64,000 nt of DNA from positions 3,625 to 67,624 of the forward strand of contig JAEYRD010000098.1 of the NCBI GenBank assembly GCA_023435725.1, read 5' to 3'. Source of the DNA: Pseudomonadota bacterium. GTDB lineage: Bacteria; Pseudomonadota; Alphaproteobacteria; Rhizobiales; Xanthobacteraceae. Within the stretch, counting starts at the first letter, position 1. Each line of letters opens with the position of its first letter. Below, in pieces: positions 25,247 through 34,076 of the stretch. The notes beneath the pieces are model-generated. The model ran no database searches, had not been told where the DNA came from, and was given only the letters and a program-made list of their open reading frames with translations. A program made the position numbers and the translations under genes.

Positions 25247-26170
25247 GGCTCGCTCCCCTTCTAGAGCTCCCTTGGCTCTCCGGCCCGCCGAGTGTGCAAG
25301 TTTTTTGCCGCAGCGCAAGATGAAGTTGGGGGCGGCGCAGTAACATCGTCACCGGCGCGAATGTCTTTTGCCGATCGACACAGACGCGTTTCTTCAGTCT
25401 CGCGGCGCAAGCGCCCGAGCTTTGCTGTTCGTTTTTGCCCTCATCGAGAAGAAAGGGCGCAGGGAAGGCCGGGTGCCGGCTGGCACCCAGGGTCCGCACG
25501 CGAAAAACGCACGCGGGGTGACCACAGGTGATGCCGGGACATCCCGGCCTTCCCTGCGCAATGGTTTTACGGCTTATGGCGCGCTCTCCCCGGGGAGCGA
25601 TGCACTATTGCCCCCGTCGTCTTGCGGATGACCGATGCGCGCACCCGGTCGGGCCGCTTCATCACCGCAAGCCTTGACACACAGACCCCGGGCGTCAGGA
25701 CCACACGCTTTTGTCGTCCACGGACGTTCCTCTCCAACCATTCAGAAGCTCGCGCGTGCTCGCCCCCGAGGCCAAAGGAAGCGCTGTGACCGCGCCGTGT
25801 CGATTGCGCGGATCGCAACGGCTCACGGGGGTCGCCCGCCCTGCCATCCCGTCACGCGCCGGCGCTGCCGCGTCCATCGCATCCCGGCCTACGTATCGTG
25901 ACGATCGCGAAACGTCCCTTTGGCGGGCCAGGATGTCCTGCTGTTTATCCGAAGCGCCCAATCCTGTAAATCAGAATATTTGACGACCGACCATTGACCT
26001 GCATCTGGCGGGTCCTGCCCGTCGGGCAACGCGAGACATGGTGTGCGTAGCATCGCTTGGCCGTGTCCCGCATCGCCGGAGATATCCCCATTGACGGCAA
26101 TGAACGATCCAGCCCGGCAAATGGGAGCTTAGATTAGGCTTGGCTGACCTCCCCTCCGTATCCCGCGCAG
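25247..26170. other. Gene-poor stretch after ppc
   Basis: I see no convincing gene in this 924-bp gap. The part next to ppc should hold its promoter and leader. Most of the remainder is a dispersed structured element starting near 25457. Short open frames here do not resemble proteins and repeat in kind with that element. Confidence 0.5.
25457..26060. repeat. Long dispersed structured element
   Basis: It opens with a perfect 17-bp inverted repeat, GCGCAGGGAAGGCCGGG (25457-25473) and CCCGGCCTTCCCTGCGC (25543-25559), enclosing a second hairpin GGGTGCC-GGCT-GGCACCC (25471-25488). The following stretch (AATGGTTTTACGGCTTATGG, later GGCGTCAGGACCACAC) matches my memory of an element found many times in Bradyrhizobium and Nitrobacter genomes, often mis-annotated as small hypothetical proteins. 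The right boundary is approximate. Function unknown. Confidence 0.5.
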
Positions 26171-26410
26171 GTGCGCTATGGTCGTATTAGTGCTTTCTAC
26201 ACGCACTACGGACATTTTTTCAGAATGCTGGACTGGTTGGACTTTAGTGGAATTGGGCCACACTTGGCGCGCCTTCGCCGATGGCTCGACAAATTGCCAA
26301 ACCGCGAGTTCTCTGAGGCTGGCGCGTCGGCCAAATTGGGCCGCCTAGCGCTTATTCTGATCATCCTGTGTTTAGCGGGCGCACCAGTAATCTGGTTCTT
26401 CACCAAGTAG
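26171..26410 (+). CDS. Small hypothetical protein with C-terminal membrane anchor
   Basis: A 79-residue open frame with AGGTG five bases before its ATG. The N-terminal two thirds are basic and amphipathic (LDWLDFSGIGPHLARLRRWL). Residues about 58-76 (LALILIILCLAGAPVIWFF) form one clear membrane segment, a tail-anchor layout. The base composition is less GC-rich than the surrounding genes. No family is recognised; it may be a real orphan gene or chance. Confidence 0.35.
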   Translation: MRYGRISAFYTHYGHFFRMLDWLDFSGIGPHLARLRRWLDKLPNREFSEAGASAKLGRLALILIILCLAGAPVIWFFTK

Positions 26411-26848
26411 CATTCGGCGAGGCCCGCGAACACATGGGTCGGTGCTGAACTATGTTGGGGTCCGTGTTCGCAGACTTCACCATTGCGCCAATAGCGGAAT
26501 AGATCGGCTAATGCGGCGTTGCTGCGTTCGTATTTACCTAAGATTAATGTGACTTATAGCACAACCATTGGGTGCCGAAACCGTCGTGGGCTCGAATGGA
26601 CGCAAGCCGATGGTTCACCGCCCGACGAGCAAAAGGAATGGCGCGCCCAACAAAATAAACACCGTGGCCCAAGCAAAATGCCGACGAGGACTTCAACGAG
26701 CGGATTCGATTTCATTCCCCTGTAGGACAGGACCTTTCGACCTATATTTCGAATACCCCATCGATCAAACCTTCAAACCGAGCTTCTGCTAAACGCAGAA
26801 TAGTTTCGGCAATCTAAATGGGCGAAGGGAATTAGGCGGGATTCAAGC
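26411..26848. other. Non-coding, AT-richer gap
   Basis: No supported gene in 438 bp. The composition is visibly AT-richer than the flanks, in common with the membrane gene that follows. A 53-codon reverse-strand frame (26554-26715) begins with a hydrophobic stretch but is not convincing. The promoter of the next gene should lie near its right end. Confidence 0.4.
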
Positions 26849-27571
26849 ATGAGATTTATCGACAGCTTACCGTACGCCCTTGTTGTCGCAATTTGTGCAG
26901 CGGTCGCACCGCTGTTAGTCATGTTACCCTTTGCTACCACGGAATTCCGGCCGTTGGTTGTTGTGCCCGGCATGGGGCTAGTTGTTGGATTTTTTGCAGC
27001 GATCATCATGCTGAGGAGCAAGACTCTTCGCTGGTCGGCGACTACGGGCGAAATGATGTCAGCGATACGCGCGGAAGGCGGAGCCGATAGCGGGGCGATC
27101 TCATTGTCGGTGCGGGAGATCCAGGCAGTCGAGAACGGAAGGTTTGGAACGCTCCCAGTCAGCTTCCGTGATTTCCATTTTGTGAACCGACCACAAATTA
27201 CTCGAATGCTGTGGATGGATTGGCTCACCGGAATTCCGGGTTGGAGCGTGACCTTTCTTCTTTTCAGCGAGCCGAGTTCTGCCCTGACTGTGACACTCGC
27301 TTGCTTGCTGGCAGTACATATCGCCCGAATAACGTGGCTAACACGCCGGCACGATTTGACGCTGACACTCCATCAATCCACGGTGACAATTGTAGTTGGC
27401 GGAGCAGCGGGGGCAATAATTCTACCTCTTGCCTATGTGACCACTGCGATGGACCTCGTAGGTTCGTGGCCAGTGTACCGCAACGTCAGCTTCGCATTGG
27501 CGCTTCTTCCCTTCTTCATCGTGTATGTAGACATCGCGATCGCTTCGATTTTGCGTAATTTCTTGAGATAA
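26849..27571 (+). CDS. Hypothetical multi-pass membrane protein
   Basis: A 240-residue frame of unknown family with about five or six hydrophobic segments: two near the N-terminus (about residues 8-30 and 36-56), a soluble central portion (about 60-125), and three or four in the second half (about 126-150, 175-200, 208-235). Codon use is less GC-biased than in neighbouring genes, which suggests recent acquisition. It stands alone in the gene-poor stretch, and no clear ribosome site was seen. The regular alternation of hydrophobic and charged segments is why I think it is a real gene. Confidence 0.5.
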   Translation: MRFIDSLPYALVVAICAAVAPLLVMLPFATTEFRPLVVVPGMGLVVGFFAAIIMLRSKTLRWSATTGEMMSAIRAEGGADSGAISLSVREIQAVENGRFGTLPVSFRDFHFVNRPQITRMLWMDWLTGIPGWSVTFLLFSEPSSALTVTLACLLAVHIARITWLTRRHDLTLTLHQSTVTIVVGGAAGAIILPLAYVTTAMDLVGSWPVYRNVSFALALLPFFIVYVDIAIASILRNFLR

Positions 27572-27757
27572 GGAAAAGGAAGACTATCATATATAAGGCA
27601 ACCAGCTGCCTATCGGCACTCCCTGCTGCAAAATTGGTCGTGGACGAAGGCAATTGAGTCAAGCCAACATCCGCAATGGGTCCACAAGCCGACAATTAGG
27701 ATCACGCGCGGCAACGTCCGCTTTATTCCGGAAAGCTGAGGCCTGCGAACCGAAAGG

Positions 27758-28162
27758 CTAGGCCGGCACGATCACCTTGCCAATCGGCCAGAGCGCGATC
27801 CCTGCAAGCTTGAGATGCGCCCAGGCGAAGGGGATGCCGATGATGGTGATGGCGAGCACCAAGGCCGTCAAGAGATGGCCGAGCGCCAGCCACCAGCCGG
27901 CGAGCACGAACCAGATGATATTGCCGAGCACCCCGAGCGGGCCGGTGCCGATATCGCCAGCACCGGTGACCTCGTCACGCCGCACCGCTTTCGAGCCGAA
28001 GGGCAGCAGCGTGTAGACGGCGATGTTGAACGCCGCCCTCGCCCAAGGCAGGCCGATGATGGTGATGGCCATGATGATCGCAGCGACCAGCCAGCCGAAC
28101 GCCATCCAGGCGCCGCCGATGAGAATCCAGAGAAGGTTAAGCAGAAGGGAAACGGGAGCCAT
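27758..28162 (-). CDS. YccF-domain inner-membrane protein
   Basis: A 134-residue membrane protein made of two similar halves, each a hydrophobic pair ending in AITIIGLPWARAAFNIA or AITIIGIPFAWAHLKLA. This duplicated motif defines the YccF (DUF307) family. The start is the ATG of MAPVSLLLN; a longer frame upstream adds a charged leader not seen in the family. Function unknown. Divergent from glgX. Confidence 0.85.
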   Translation of the reverse strand: MAPVSLLLNLLWILIGGAWMAFGWLVAAIIMAITIIGLPWARAAFNIAVYTLLPFGSKAVRRDEVTGAGDIGTGPLGVLGNIIWFVLAGWWLALGHLLTALVLAITIIGIPFAWAHLKLAGIALWPIGKVIVPA

Positions 28163-28383
28163 GGGATCATCCGCAATCAACGATCCCGTTCGTATAGCAC
28201 GACCTGCGCGATCCTGCGCCATCGCGCTGAACAGTCCGTAGACCGGACGCCAATTGCCTCAAACGAAGTCACCGGCGTTCGCTTCATGCAATTGACGCAC
28301 GCAACGGCCAGAATGGTCCGGATGTTGGAAACATTCGGAACGCAGTGGCGTGGCCGCGGCGGCCGCCGGGGCCTGGGGAGCAA

Positions 28384-30501
28384 ATGTCCGATTTTGTCAT
28401 CGAGGAAGGCCTGCCTTTTCCGCTGGGCGCCCATTGGAGCGGCAAAGGCACGAACTTTGCGGTCTTTTCAGCCAATGCCACCAAGGTGGAAGTCTGCCTG
28501 TTTGACGGCGATCGCGAGACGCACCGCTTCGAACTGCCGGAATATACCGACCAGGTCTTCCACGGATACATCGGCGGCGTTGGTCCAGGCATTTCTTACG
28601 GCTACCGCGTCTACGGACCCTATCAACCCGACGCCGGCCACCGCTTCAATCCCAACAAGCTCCTGCTCGACCCCTATGCTCGCGCCCATGCCGGCACCCT
28701 GAAGTGGGATCCGGCGGTGTTCGGCTACAAGATGGAGACGGGTGACGACCTTACCTTTGACGACCGCGACAGCGCACCCTTCATGCCGAAATGCGTCGTT
28801 GTCGATCCGGACTTCGACTGGCAGGCCGAGGCCGCGCGGCAGAACGTGCATTGGAACGAGACAATCATCTACGAAACCCATGTCAAAGGGTTCACCAGGA
28901 AGCACCCCGATGTGCCGGAGAACCTCCGCGGCACCTATGCCGGCTTCGCCGCGCCCGAGGTGATCGATCACCTGACATCGCTCGGCGTGACCTCCGTCGA
29001 GCTGTTGCCAATCCATTCGTTCATCAATGACGATAATCTTCTCCGGAGAAACCTGGTCAACTACTGGGGCTACAACACCATCGGCTTCTTCGCGCCGGAC
29101 CCGCGCTATGCGTCGGACGTGCCGAACAGCTTGCGCGAGTTCAAGGAGATGGTGTCGAAGCTGCACGGCGCCGGGCTCGAGGTGATCCTCGACGTCGTCT
29201 ACAACCATACTGCCGAGGGCAACGAACTCGGGCCCACGCTGTCGTTCAGGGGCATCGACAATGCCAGCTATTACCGCCTGCTTCCGGACAAGAGGCGATA
29301 TTACATCAACGATACCGGCACCGGAAACACCGTCAACCTGTCCCACCCCCGCGTGATCCAGATGGTGATGGACTCATTGCGCTATTGGGCCGGGCACATG
29401 CATATCGACGGCTTCCGCTTCGATCTCGGCACCATTCTCGCGCGCGAGGTCTATGGCTTCGACGAGCAGAGCGGATTTTTGAAGGCGATGAACCAGGATC
29501 CGCTGCTGTCGACCGTCAAGCTGATCGCTGAGCCCTGGGACTGCGGACCCGGCGGCTACCAGGTCGGCGGATTCCCGCCCGGCTGGGCCGAGTGGAACGA
29601 CAAGTATCGCGACACGGTGCGCGACTATTGGCGCGGCGAGGCGCCGCCGTCCGCACTCGCCTCGCGGCTTCTCGGCTCGGGCGACATCTTCGGCCGGTGG
29701 GGCGGCCGCCGCTCATGGGCCAGCGTCAACTTCATCACGGCGCATGATGGGTTCACTCTAAACGACTGGGCCAGCTACAATGCCAAGCACAACGAGGCCA
29801 ACGGCGAAGGCAACAGGGACGGAAACTCCAGCAACCGCTCCTGGAATTGCGGCGTCGAAGGCCCAACGGACAACAAGGACGTCATCGCGCTACGCGGGCG
29901 GCAGATGCGCAACATGCTCGCGACGCTGCTGCTCTCGCAGGGAACGCCCTTGCTGCTCGGCGGCGACGAATTCGGCCGGACCCAGCAAGGCAACAACAAC
30001 GCCTATTGCCAGGACAGCCACATCTCCTGGTTCGACTGGAACATCGGCGAGGATGCGCAACAGCTGCTCACCTTCGCCAAGCGCGTGATCCAGCTCCGGC
30101 GCGACTATCCGATCCTCCGCCGCAGCCGCTTTCTCACCGGCGCGCACGACACGCAGCTCGATATCCGCGACGTCCTCTGGGTCAATGCCAATGGCAGCGA
30201 GATGTCGAGCGCCGAATGGGAAAGCGGCTGGTTGAAGTGCTTTGGCGTCGTGCTCGACGGCCGTGCGCGCAAGACCGCGATCGCGCGCCACGGCGAGGAC
30301 GACAGCGTGCTGATCATTCTGAACAGCTATGAAGGACCGGTCGATTTCAGGCTGCCTCACACTTCAGCCGGCCCGTGCTGGTCGCTGCTGCTGGACACCA
30401 ATGTCGCCGATGGCGCGTCCAGCACACGGTTCGAGTTCGATGACGTCTACAAGGTGCTCGGCCGGTCGTTCCTGGTGTTCGCCGCCGGCGGGCTGGCATA
30501 G
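28384..30501 (+). CDS. glgX: Glycogen debranching enzyme GlgX
   Basis: Isoamylase-type alpha-1,6-glucosidase of the GH13 family that removes limit-dextrin branches during glycogen breakdown. The 705-residue chain has an N-terminal CBM48-like domain (about 1-140) and the catalytic barrel. Catalytic residues are D347 (DGFRFDLG), E383 (IAEPWD) and D455 (AHDGFTL); the GWAEWND segment is typical of GlgX/TreX. GGGGAG precedes the ATG. No other glycogen or trehalose gene lies in this window, although these often cluster. Confidence 0.93.
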   Translation: MSDFVIEEGLPFPLGAHWSGKGTNFAVFSANATKVEVCLFDGDRETHRFELPEYTDQVFHGYIGGVGPGISYGYRVYGPYQPDAGHRFNPNKLLLDPYARAHAGTLKWDPAVFGYKMETGDDLTFDDRDSAPFMPKCVVVDPDFDWQAEAARQNVHWNETIIYETHVKGFTRKHPDVPENLRGTYAGFAAPEVIDHLTSLGVTSVELLPIHSFINDDNLLRRNLVNYWGYNTIGFFAPDPRYASDVPNSLREFKEMVSKLHGAGLEVILDVVYNHTAEGNELGPTLSFRGIDNASYYRLLPDKRRYYINDTGTGNTVNLSHPRVIQMVMDSLRYWAGHMHIDGFRFDLGTILAREVYGFDEQSGFLKAMNQDPLLSTVKLIAEPWDCGPGGYQVGGFPPGWAEWNDKYRDTVRDYWRGEAPPSALASRLLGSGDIFGRWGGRRSWASVNFITAHDGFTLNDWASYNAKHNEANGEGNRDGNSSNRSWNCGVEGPTDNKDVIALRGRQMRNMLATLLLSQGTPLLLGGDEFGRTQQGNNNAYCQDSHISWFDWNIGEDAQQLLTFAKRVIQLRRDYPILRRSRFLTGAHDTQLDIRDVLWVNANGSEMSSAEWESGWLKCFGVVLDGRARKTAIARHGEDDSVLIILNSYEGPVDFRLPHTSAGPCWSLLLDTNVADGASSTRFEFDDVYKVLGRSFLVFAAGGLA

Positions 30502-30511
30502 CTTCGCCGGC

Positions 30512-31321
30512 TCAACGCCCCTCGAATTTCGGTTCGCGCTTCTCCATGAACGCCTTCATCCCCTCGGCCATGTCCTGGGTTTTGAACAGCGGCAGGAGCT
30601 GGAGATAGACGTGGTGGACGTGGTCGGAGAAGTTTTCATTGAGGCCCATTCGCATCATGCGCTTGGAGGCCTGGACTGCCAGCGGCGCATTGGCGGCGAT
30701 TTCAAGGGCGATGGCGCGGGCACGGCCCATCAGATCGCCGTCCGGGACGACCTCGTTGGCAAGCCCCCATTCGAGGCATTCGCGGGCGCTGAGCGTGCGG
30801 CCGGTGAAAATCAGCTCGGAGGCCTTGGCCCAGCCGAGCATGCGCGGCAACAGCCAGGTGCCGCCGGACTCCGGCACCACGCCGCGCTTGACGAAGGCGG
30901 CCGCAAGCTTTGACGACTCCGCCATGATGCGGATGTCGCAGCCGAGCGCGGTGTCCATGCCGTAACCGGCGGCGCCGCCGTTGACGGCGCAGATCGTCGG
31001 CTTGTCCATCGCCTGCAAGACCGTCGGCGGCGTGTTGCGGAGGTTGATCGTAGTCGGCGAGGACGCGGCGCTCAGGCCGTTCCCGTCGCGCTCCTTGCGC
31101 AGGTCGAGGCCGGCGCAGAACGCCCGACCCTTGCCGGTCAGGAGCACGACGCGAACGTTTCGATCCTCATTGGCCTCGGTCAGGAGCCGCGCCAGATCGT
31201 TCAACATTGGGCCGGAGATCGTGTTCATGCGCTCCGGCGCATTCAGCGTGATGGTGGCGATGTGGTCGGCGACCTCATAGAGGACTTCCTTCGTCTTGTC
31301 CGCACCTGCAGCGTCACTCAT
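30512..31321 (-). CDS. Enoyl-CoA hydratase/isomerase-family protein (crotonase 1)
   Basis: Crotonase-fold protein, 269 residues, with the oxyanion loops AFCAGLDL and NGGAAGYGM. The two glutamates of classical hydratases appear changed: the GGGxE position reads GYGMD, and the second lies in AFVKRGVVPESGG with no PE at the usual place. The acidic residue in PESGGTWLLPR occupies the position of the aspartate in PaaG-like isomerases. It may therefore be an isomerase or act on an unusual acyl-CoA. It lies 10 bases from the convergent glgX end, in an acyl-CoA catabolism region. Confidence 0.87.
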   Translation of the reverse strand: MSDAAGADKTKEVLYEVADHIATITLNAPERMNTISGPMLNDLARLLTEANEDRNVRVVLLTGKGRAFCAGLDLRKERDGNGLSAASSPTTINLRNTPPTVLQAMDKPTICAVNGGAAGYGMDTALGCDIRIMAESSKLAAAFVKRGVVPESGGTWLLPRMLGWAKASELIFTGRTLSARECLEWGLANEVVPDGDLMGRARAIALEIAANAPLAVQASKRMMRMGLNENFSDHVHHVYLQLLPLFKTQDMAEGMKAFMEKREPKFEGR

Positions 31322-31349
31322 CAGAGCCCTCTTGGTCGTTGTTGGTTCT

Positions 31350-31433
31350 TGTAGCCCGGATGGAGCGTAGCGAAATCCGGGGTCTCAATCGCGAGCACCG
31401 TCCCGGATTGCGCTGCGCTCCATCCGGGCTACA
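31350..31433. repeat. Palindromic repeat family D (GTAGCCCGGATG type)
   Basis: TGTAGCCCGGATGGAGCG and CGCTCCATCCGGGCTACA form a perfect 18-bp inverted repeat at the ends. It lies between the crotonase 1 and acyl-CoA synthetase genes on the same strand. Confidence 0.88.
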
Positions 31434-31438
31434 CATTC

Positions 31439-32983
31439 TCAGATTTTGCGGCCGGCCTGCTCCCAATAGGGATCGCGCAGTCGGCGCTTGAAGATCTTGC
31501 CGGAGTCTTCGCGCGGCAGCCCGGCGCGGATCTCGATGTGCTTCGGCACCTTGTAGTCCGCGAGCGAGGTCTTCAGCCGAGCGCGGACATCGGCGGCATC
31601 GAGCGTGATGCCCGCCTGCGGCTCGACCACCGCCATCAGCGCCTCGCCGAACTCGGCATCCGGGATGCCGAACACCGCGCAATCATGCACGCCGGGCACG
31701 GCGTGCAGCACGGATTCGATCTCGGCCGGATAGATGTTGACGCCGCCCGAGATCACCATGTCGCGCTTGCGGTCGCAGATGAAGACGTAGCCGTCCTCGT
31801 CGATGTAGCCGACGTCACCCGAGGTGATGAATCCGTCGCGGTCGATCTCGGCGCGCTTCTCCGGCTTGTTGTGATAGGTGAAATCCGCCATCTCGGCCAT
31901 GCGGGAGTAGATCTCGCCGATCTCGCCAACCGGCAGCACCCGGCCGTCATCGCCGATGAAGCGGAGCTCGGCGCCAGGCGAGATCTTGCCCACGGTACCG
32001 GGCTTCTTCAGCGCGTCCTCAGAGGTCGCAAAGGTGACGGCGCTGGATTCGGTCGAGCCGTAGAATTCGTAGATGACCGGCCCCCACCATTCGATCATGG
32101 CGCGCTTGACGTCCGCCGGACAGGGCGCTGCGGCATGGATGATGTGGCGCAGCGAGGAAACGTCGTACTTCTTGCGGACCGCCTCCGGCAGCTTCATCAG
32201 GCGGATGAACATGGTCGGCACCATGAAGATGGTGTCGATCCGAAAGCGCTCGATCACTTCGAGAAATTCTTCGGCTTCGAAGCGCGGCATCAGCACCAGC
32301 GCGCCACCGAGCTTGCCCGACCGGATACCGAACGAGTTCGGCGCGGAATGGTAGAGCGGCCCCGGCAGCAGCGCACGTGCCCCGGGCTTCAGTCCGTAGA
32401 TCATCGCGCGCATGCGCTCGCCGGCGGCCTGCTGATCCGGCGTGGGCGCATTGCGGCGCACGCCCTTGGGATGGCCGGTCGTGCCTGATGTGTAGATCAT
32501 GTTCATCGGCTGCGGCACAACCGGGCCGTTATAGGGCTGGAATTGCGCGAGCCATGACTCGAAATCGATCGCGAAGTCCGGCGTCTTCAGCTGATCCGGA
32601 TCGATCTTGTAGTTGGACAGGATCTCAGGCGGCGTCGGCACGCTGAGCACGGTGACACCTTTCGGGATCGCGCCGCGCAAGGCGTGCAGCATGTCGGCAT
32701 GTCCGATAAGCACGGACGTGCCGGTATCCTCAAGTATGTAGTTGATCTCCTCCGGCTTGAAATGCCAGTTGATCGGCACTCCATAGGCGCCCAGCCGCAT
32801 CGCGGCGTAGGCAGCCTCCAGGAAGGCGATGTCGTTGCGCATCAGCATGCAGACGCAATCGCCTTGCCTGACGCCGATCTTCGCGAGGCCGGAGGCGATG
32901 CGGTCGGCGCGGCTGGCGACCTCGGCGTGGGAACGGCGGCGCTCGCCGGAGACGATGCCGAGGAATTGGGACGTTTCGCTCAT
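31439..32983 (-). CDS. Acyl-CoA synthetase (AMP-binding family)
   Basis: Activates a carboxylic acid to its CoA ester through an acyl-adenylate; 514 residues. Motifs include the phosphate loop YTSGTTGHPKG, FYGSTESSA, GYIDEDGYVFICDRKRDMVI with the hinge, and the catalytic lysine in EDSGKIFKRRL. The first 15 or so residues are short compared with long-chain FadD. It lies upstream of crotonase 1 on the same strand with a family D repeat between. Substrate chain length cannot be told from the sequence. Confidence 0.9.
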   Translation of the reverse strand: MSETSQFLGIVSGERRRSHAEVASRADRIASGLAKIGVRQGDCVCMLMRNDIAFLEAAYAAMRLGAYGVPINWHFKPEEINYILEDTGTSVLIGHADMLHALRGAIPKGVTVLSVPTPPEILSNYKIDPDQLKTPDFAIDFESWLAQFQPYNGPVVPQPMNMIYTSGTTGHPKGVRRNAPTPDQQAAGERMRAMIYGLKPGARALLPGPLYHSAPNSFGIRSGKLGGALVLMPRFEAEEFLEVIERFRIDTIFMVPTMFIRLMKLPEAVRKKYDVSSLRHIIHAAAPCPADVKRAMIEWWGPVIYEFYGSTESSAVTFATSEDALKKPGTVGKISPGAELRFIGDDGRVLPVGEIGEIYSRMAEMADFTYHNKPEKRAEIDRDGFITSGDVGYIDEDGYVFICDRKRDMVISGGVNIYPAEIESVLHAVPGVHDCAVFGIPDAEFGEALMAVVEPQAGITLDAADVRARLKTSLADYKVPKHIEIRAGLPREDSGKIFKRRLRDPYWEQAGRKI

Positions 32984-33035
32984 TTGTTATTTTCCGATCT
33001 TTCGTCGGGTTAAGAACTGTAGCCACAACAACACT

Positions 33036-33156
33036 CGTCATTCCGGGATGCGCCGAAGGCGCAGGCTATGACGCGCAATCGCGCATCTGAGAATCCATAC
33101 TCACGATCGTAGTTATGGATTCCGGGCTCGATGCTTCGCATCGCCCCGGAATGACG
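33036..33156. repeat. Palindromic repeat family A
   Basis: CGTCATTCCGGGATGCG at the left and CGCCCCGGAATGACG at the right, with inner dyad GCGCAATCGCGC and arms GAATCCATA/TATGGATTC. Located between crotonase 2 and the acyl-CoA synthetase. Confidence 0.85.
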
Positions 33157-33161
33157 GAAGG

Positions 33162-33971
33162 CTAATCCGCATACTTCGGCGCACGCTTCTCCAGATTGGA
33201 ACGCACCGCTTCGGTCTGGTTCGCGCTGCCGATCAACTTCTGCTGCTCGACGGATTCGGCGAGCAGCGCGGGGCCGGGATCGACAGAGAGATTGTTCAGC
33301 AGTCGCTTGGCGGCCCTGATCGCATCGGGGCTCTTGCCGGCGATCTCGCGCGCGACCTCGAGGGCTGCTGCCCGCGGGTCGTCGCAGATCCGCGTGGCGA
33401 GGCCGTAGGTCATCGCCTCCTGCGCGGAGAAGATACGGCCCGTATAAGTGAGATCGCGCAGGATGTCGTCGCGCACGAGAGAGGCCAGGATCGGCGTGCC
33501 TGCCATGTCAGGCACGAGACCCCATTTGATTTCCATCACCGACATGCGCGCATCGGGTGAGAGGAAGCGCATGTCGGCACCAAGCGAGAGCTGGAAGCCG
33601 CCCCCGAAGGCAACGCCGTGCACGGCCGCGATCACCGGAACCGGAAGCTGGCGCCAGCCCCAGACAGCCTGTTGCGGGAAGTTAGCTTGGCCATGCGTAC
33701 GCTTGGTAAGGTCGCGATTTTCGCCACCCGGAATTCCATTGCCGCCCTTCTCCTTCATGGCGGCAAAGCGTCCCATGTCGAGACCGGCGCAGAAGGCCCG
33801 GCCTTCACCGGACAAAACAACCACGCGCACGCCTTTTTCCTTCGAAAGCCGGTCCGTTGCGGCCACAAGGGCCTCGAACATGGCCTGATCCAGCGCGTTC
33901 ATCTTGTCGGCGCGCACCAGGCGCACGTCGGCGACGCCTTCGGAGATCGAGATCGAGACGCGCTCTTCCAT
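33162..33971 (-). CDS. Enoyl-CoA hydratase/isomerase-family protein (crotonase 2)
   Basis: Crotonase-fold protein, 269 residues, with AFCAGLDMGRF and HGVAFGGGFQLSLGAD. The first hydratase glutamate is replaced by glutamine (GGGFQ), while an acidic residue remains at the second site (SVMEIKWGLVPDMAG). The long insert KEKGGNGIPGGENRDLTKRT sits in the active-site lid region. Function as a classical hydratase is doubtful; isomerase or hydrolase activity is possible. Divergent from the dienoyl-CoA reductase-like gene across a 105-bp promoter region. Confidence 0.85.
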   Translation of the reverse strand: MEERVSISISEGVADVRLVRADKMNALDQAMFEALVAATDRLSKEKGVRVVVLSGEGRAFCAGLDMGRFAAMKEKGGNGIPGGENRDLTKRTHGQANFPQQAVWGWRQLPVPVIAAVHGVAFGGGFQLSLGADMRFLSPDARMSVMEIKWGLVPDMAGTPILASLVRDDILRDLTYTGRIFSAQEAMTYGLATRICDDPRAAALEVAREIAGKSPDAIRAAKRLLNNLSVDPGPALLAESVEQQKLIGSANQTEAVRSNLEKRAPKYAD

Positions 33972-34031
33972 GGACGAATTCTCCCGTGTTCTTGTTCAGT
34001 GCCGCTTTACAGGAAGCCGGCGGCCGGATTT

Positions 34032-34051
34032 AGTCAATCGACCAATTAACT
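34032..34051. promoter_or_regulatory. Imperfect dyad in the divergent crotonase 2 / dehydrogenase promoter
   Basis: AGTCAATCGACCAATTAACT pairs at 7 of 10 positions around its centre and is AT-rich compared with the surroundings. It sits about 25 bp before the dehydrogenase start, a likely place for a TetR- or FadR-like operator. No regulator gene is adjacent. Confidence 0.35.
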
Positions 34052-34076
34052 GACAATCCGTACGGAGGAAACAGCC

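Noticed and set aside
25368..25983. Several short open frames after ppc
   Set aside because: They overlap one another in different frames within the dispersed repeat element and resemble the spurious hypotheticals often annotated on it.
26554..26715. Small reverse-strand frame beginning MKSNPLVEVLVGILLG
   Set aside because: The hydrophobic start is suggestive, but the frame then becomes cysteine/arginine-rich. A frameshift would be needed to continue a membrane segment, and there is no family or neighbour support.
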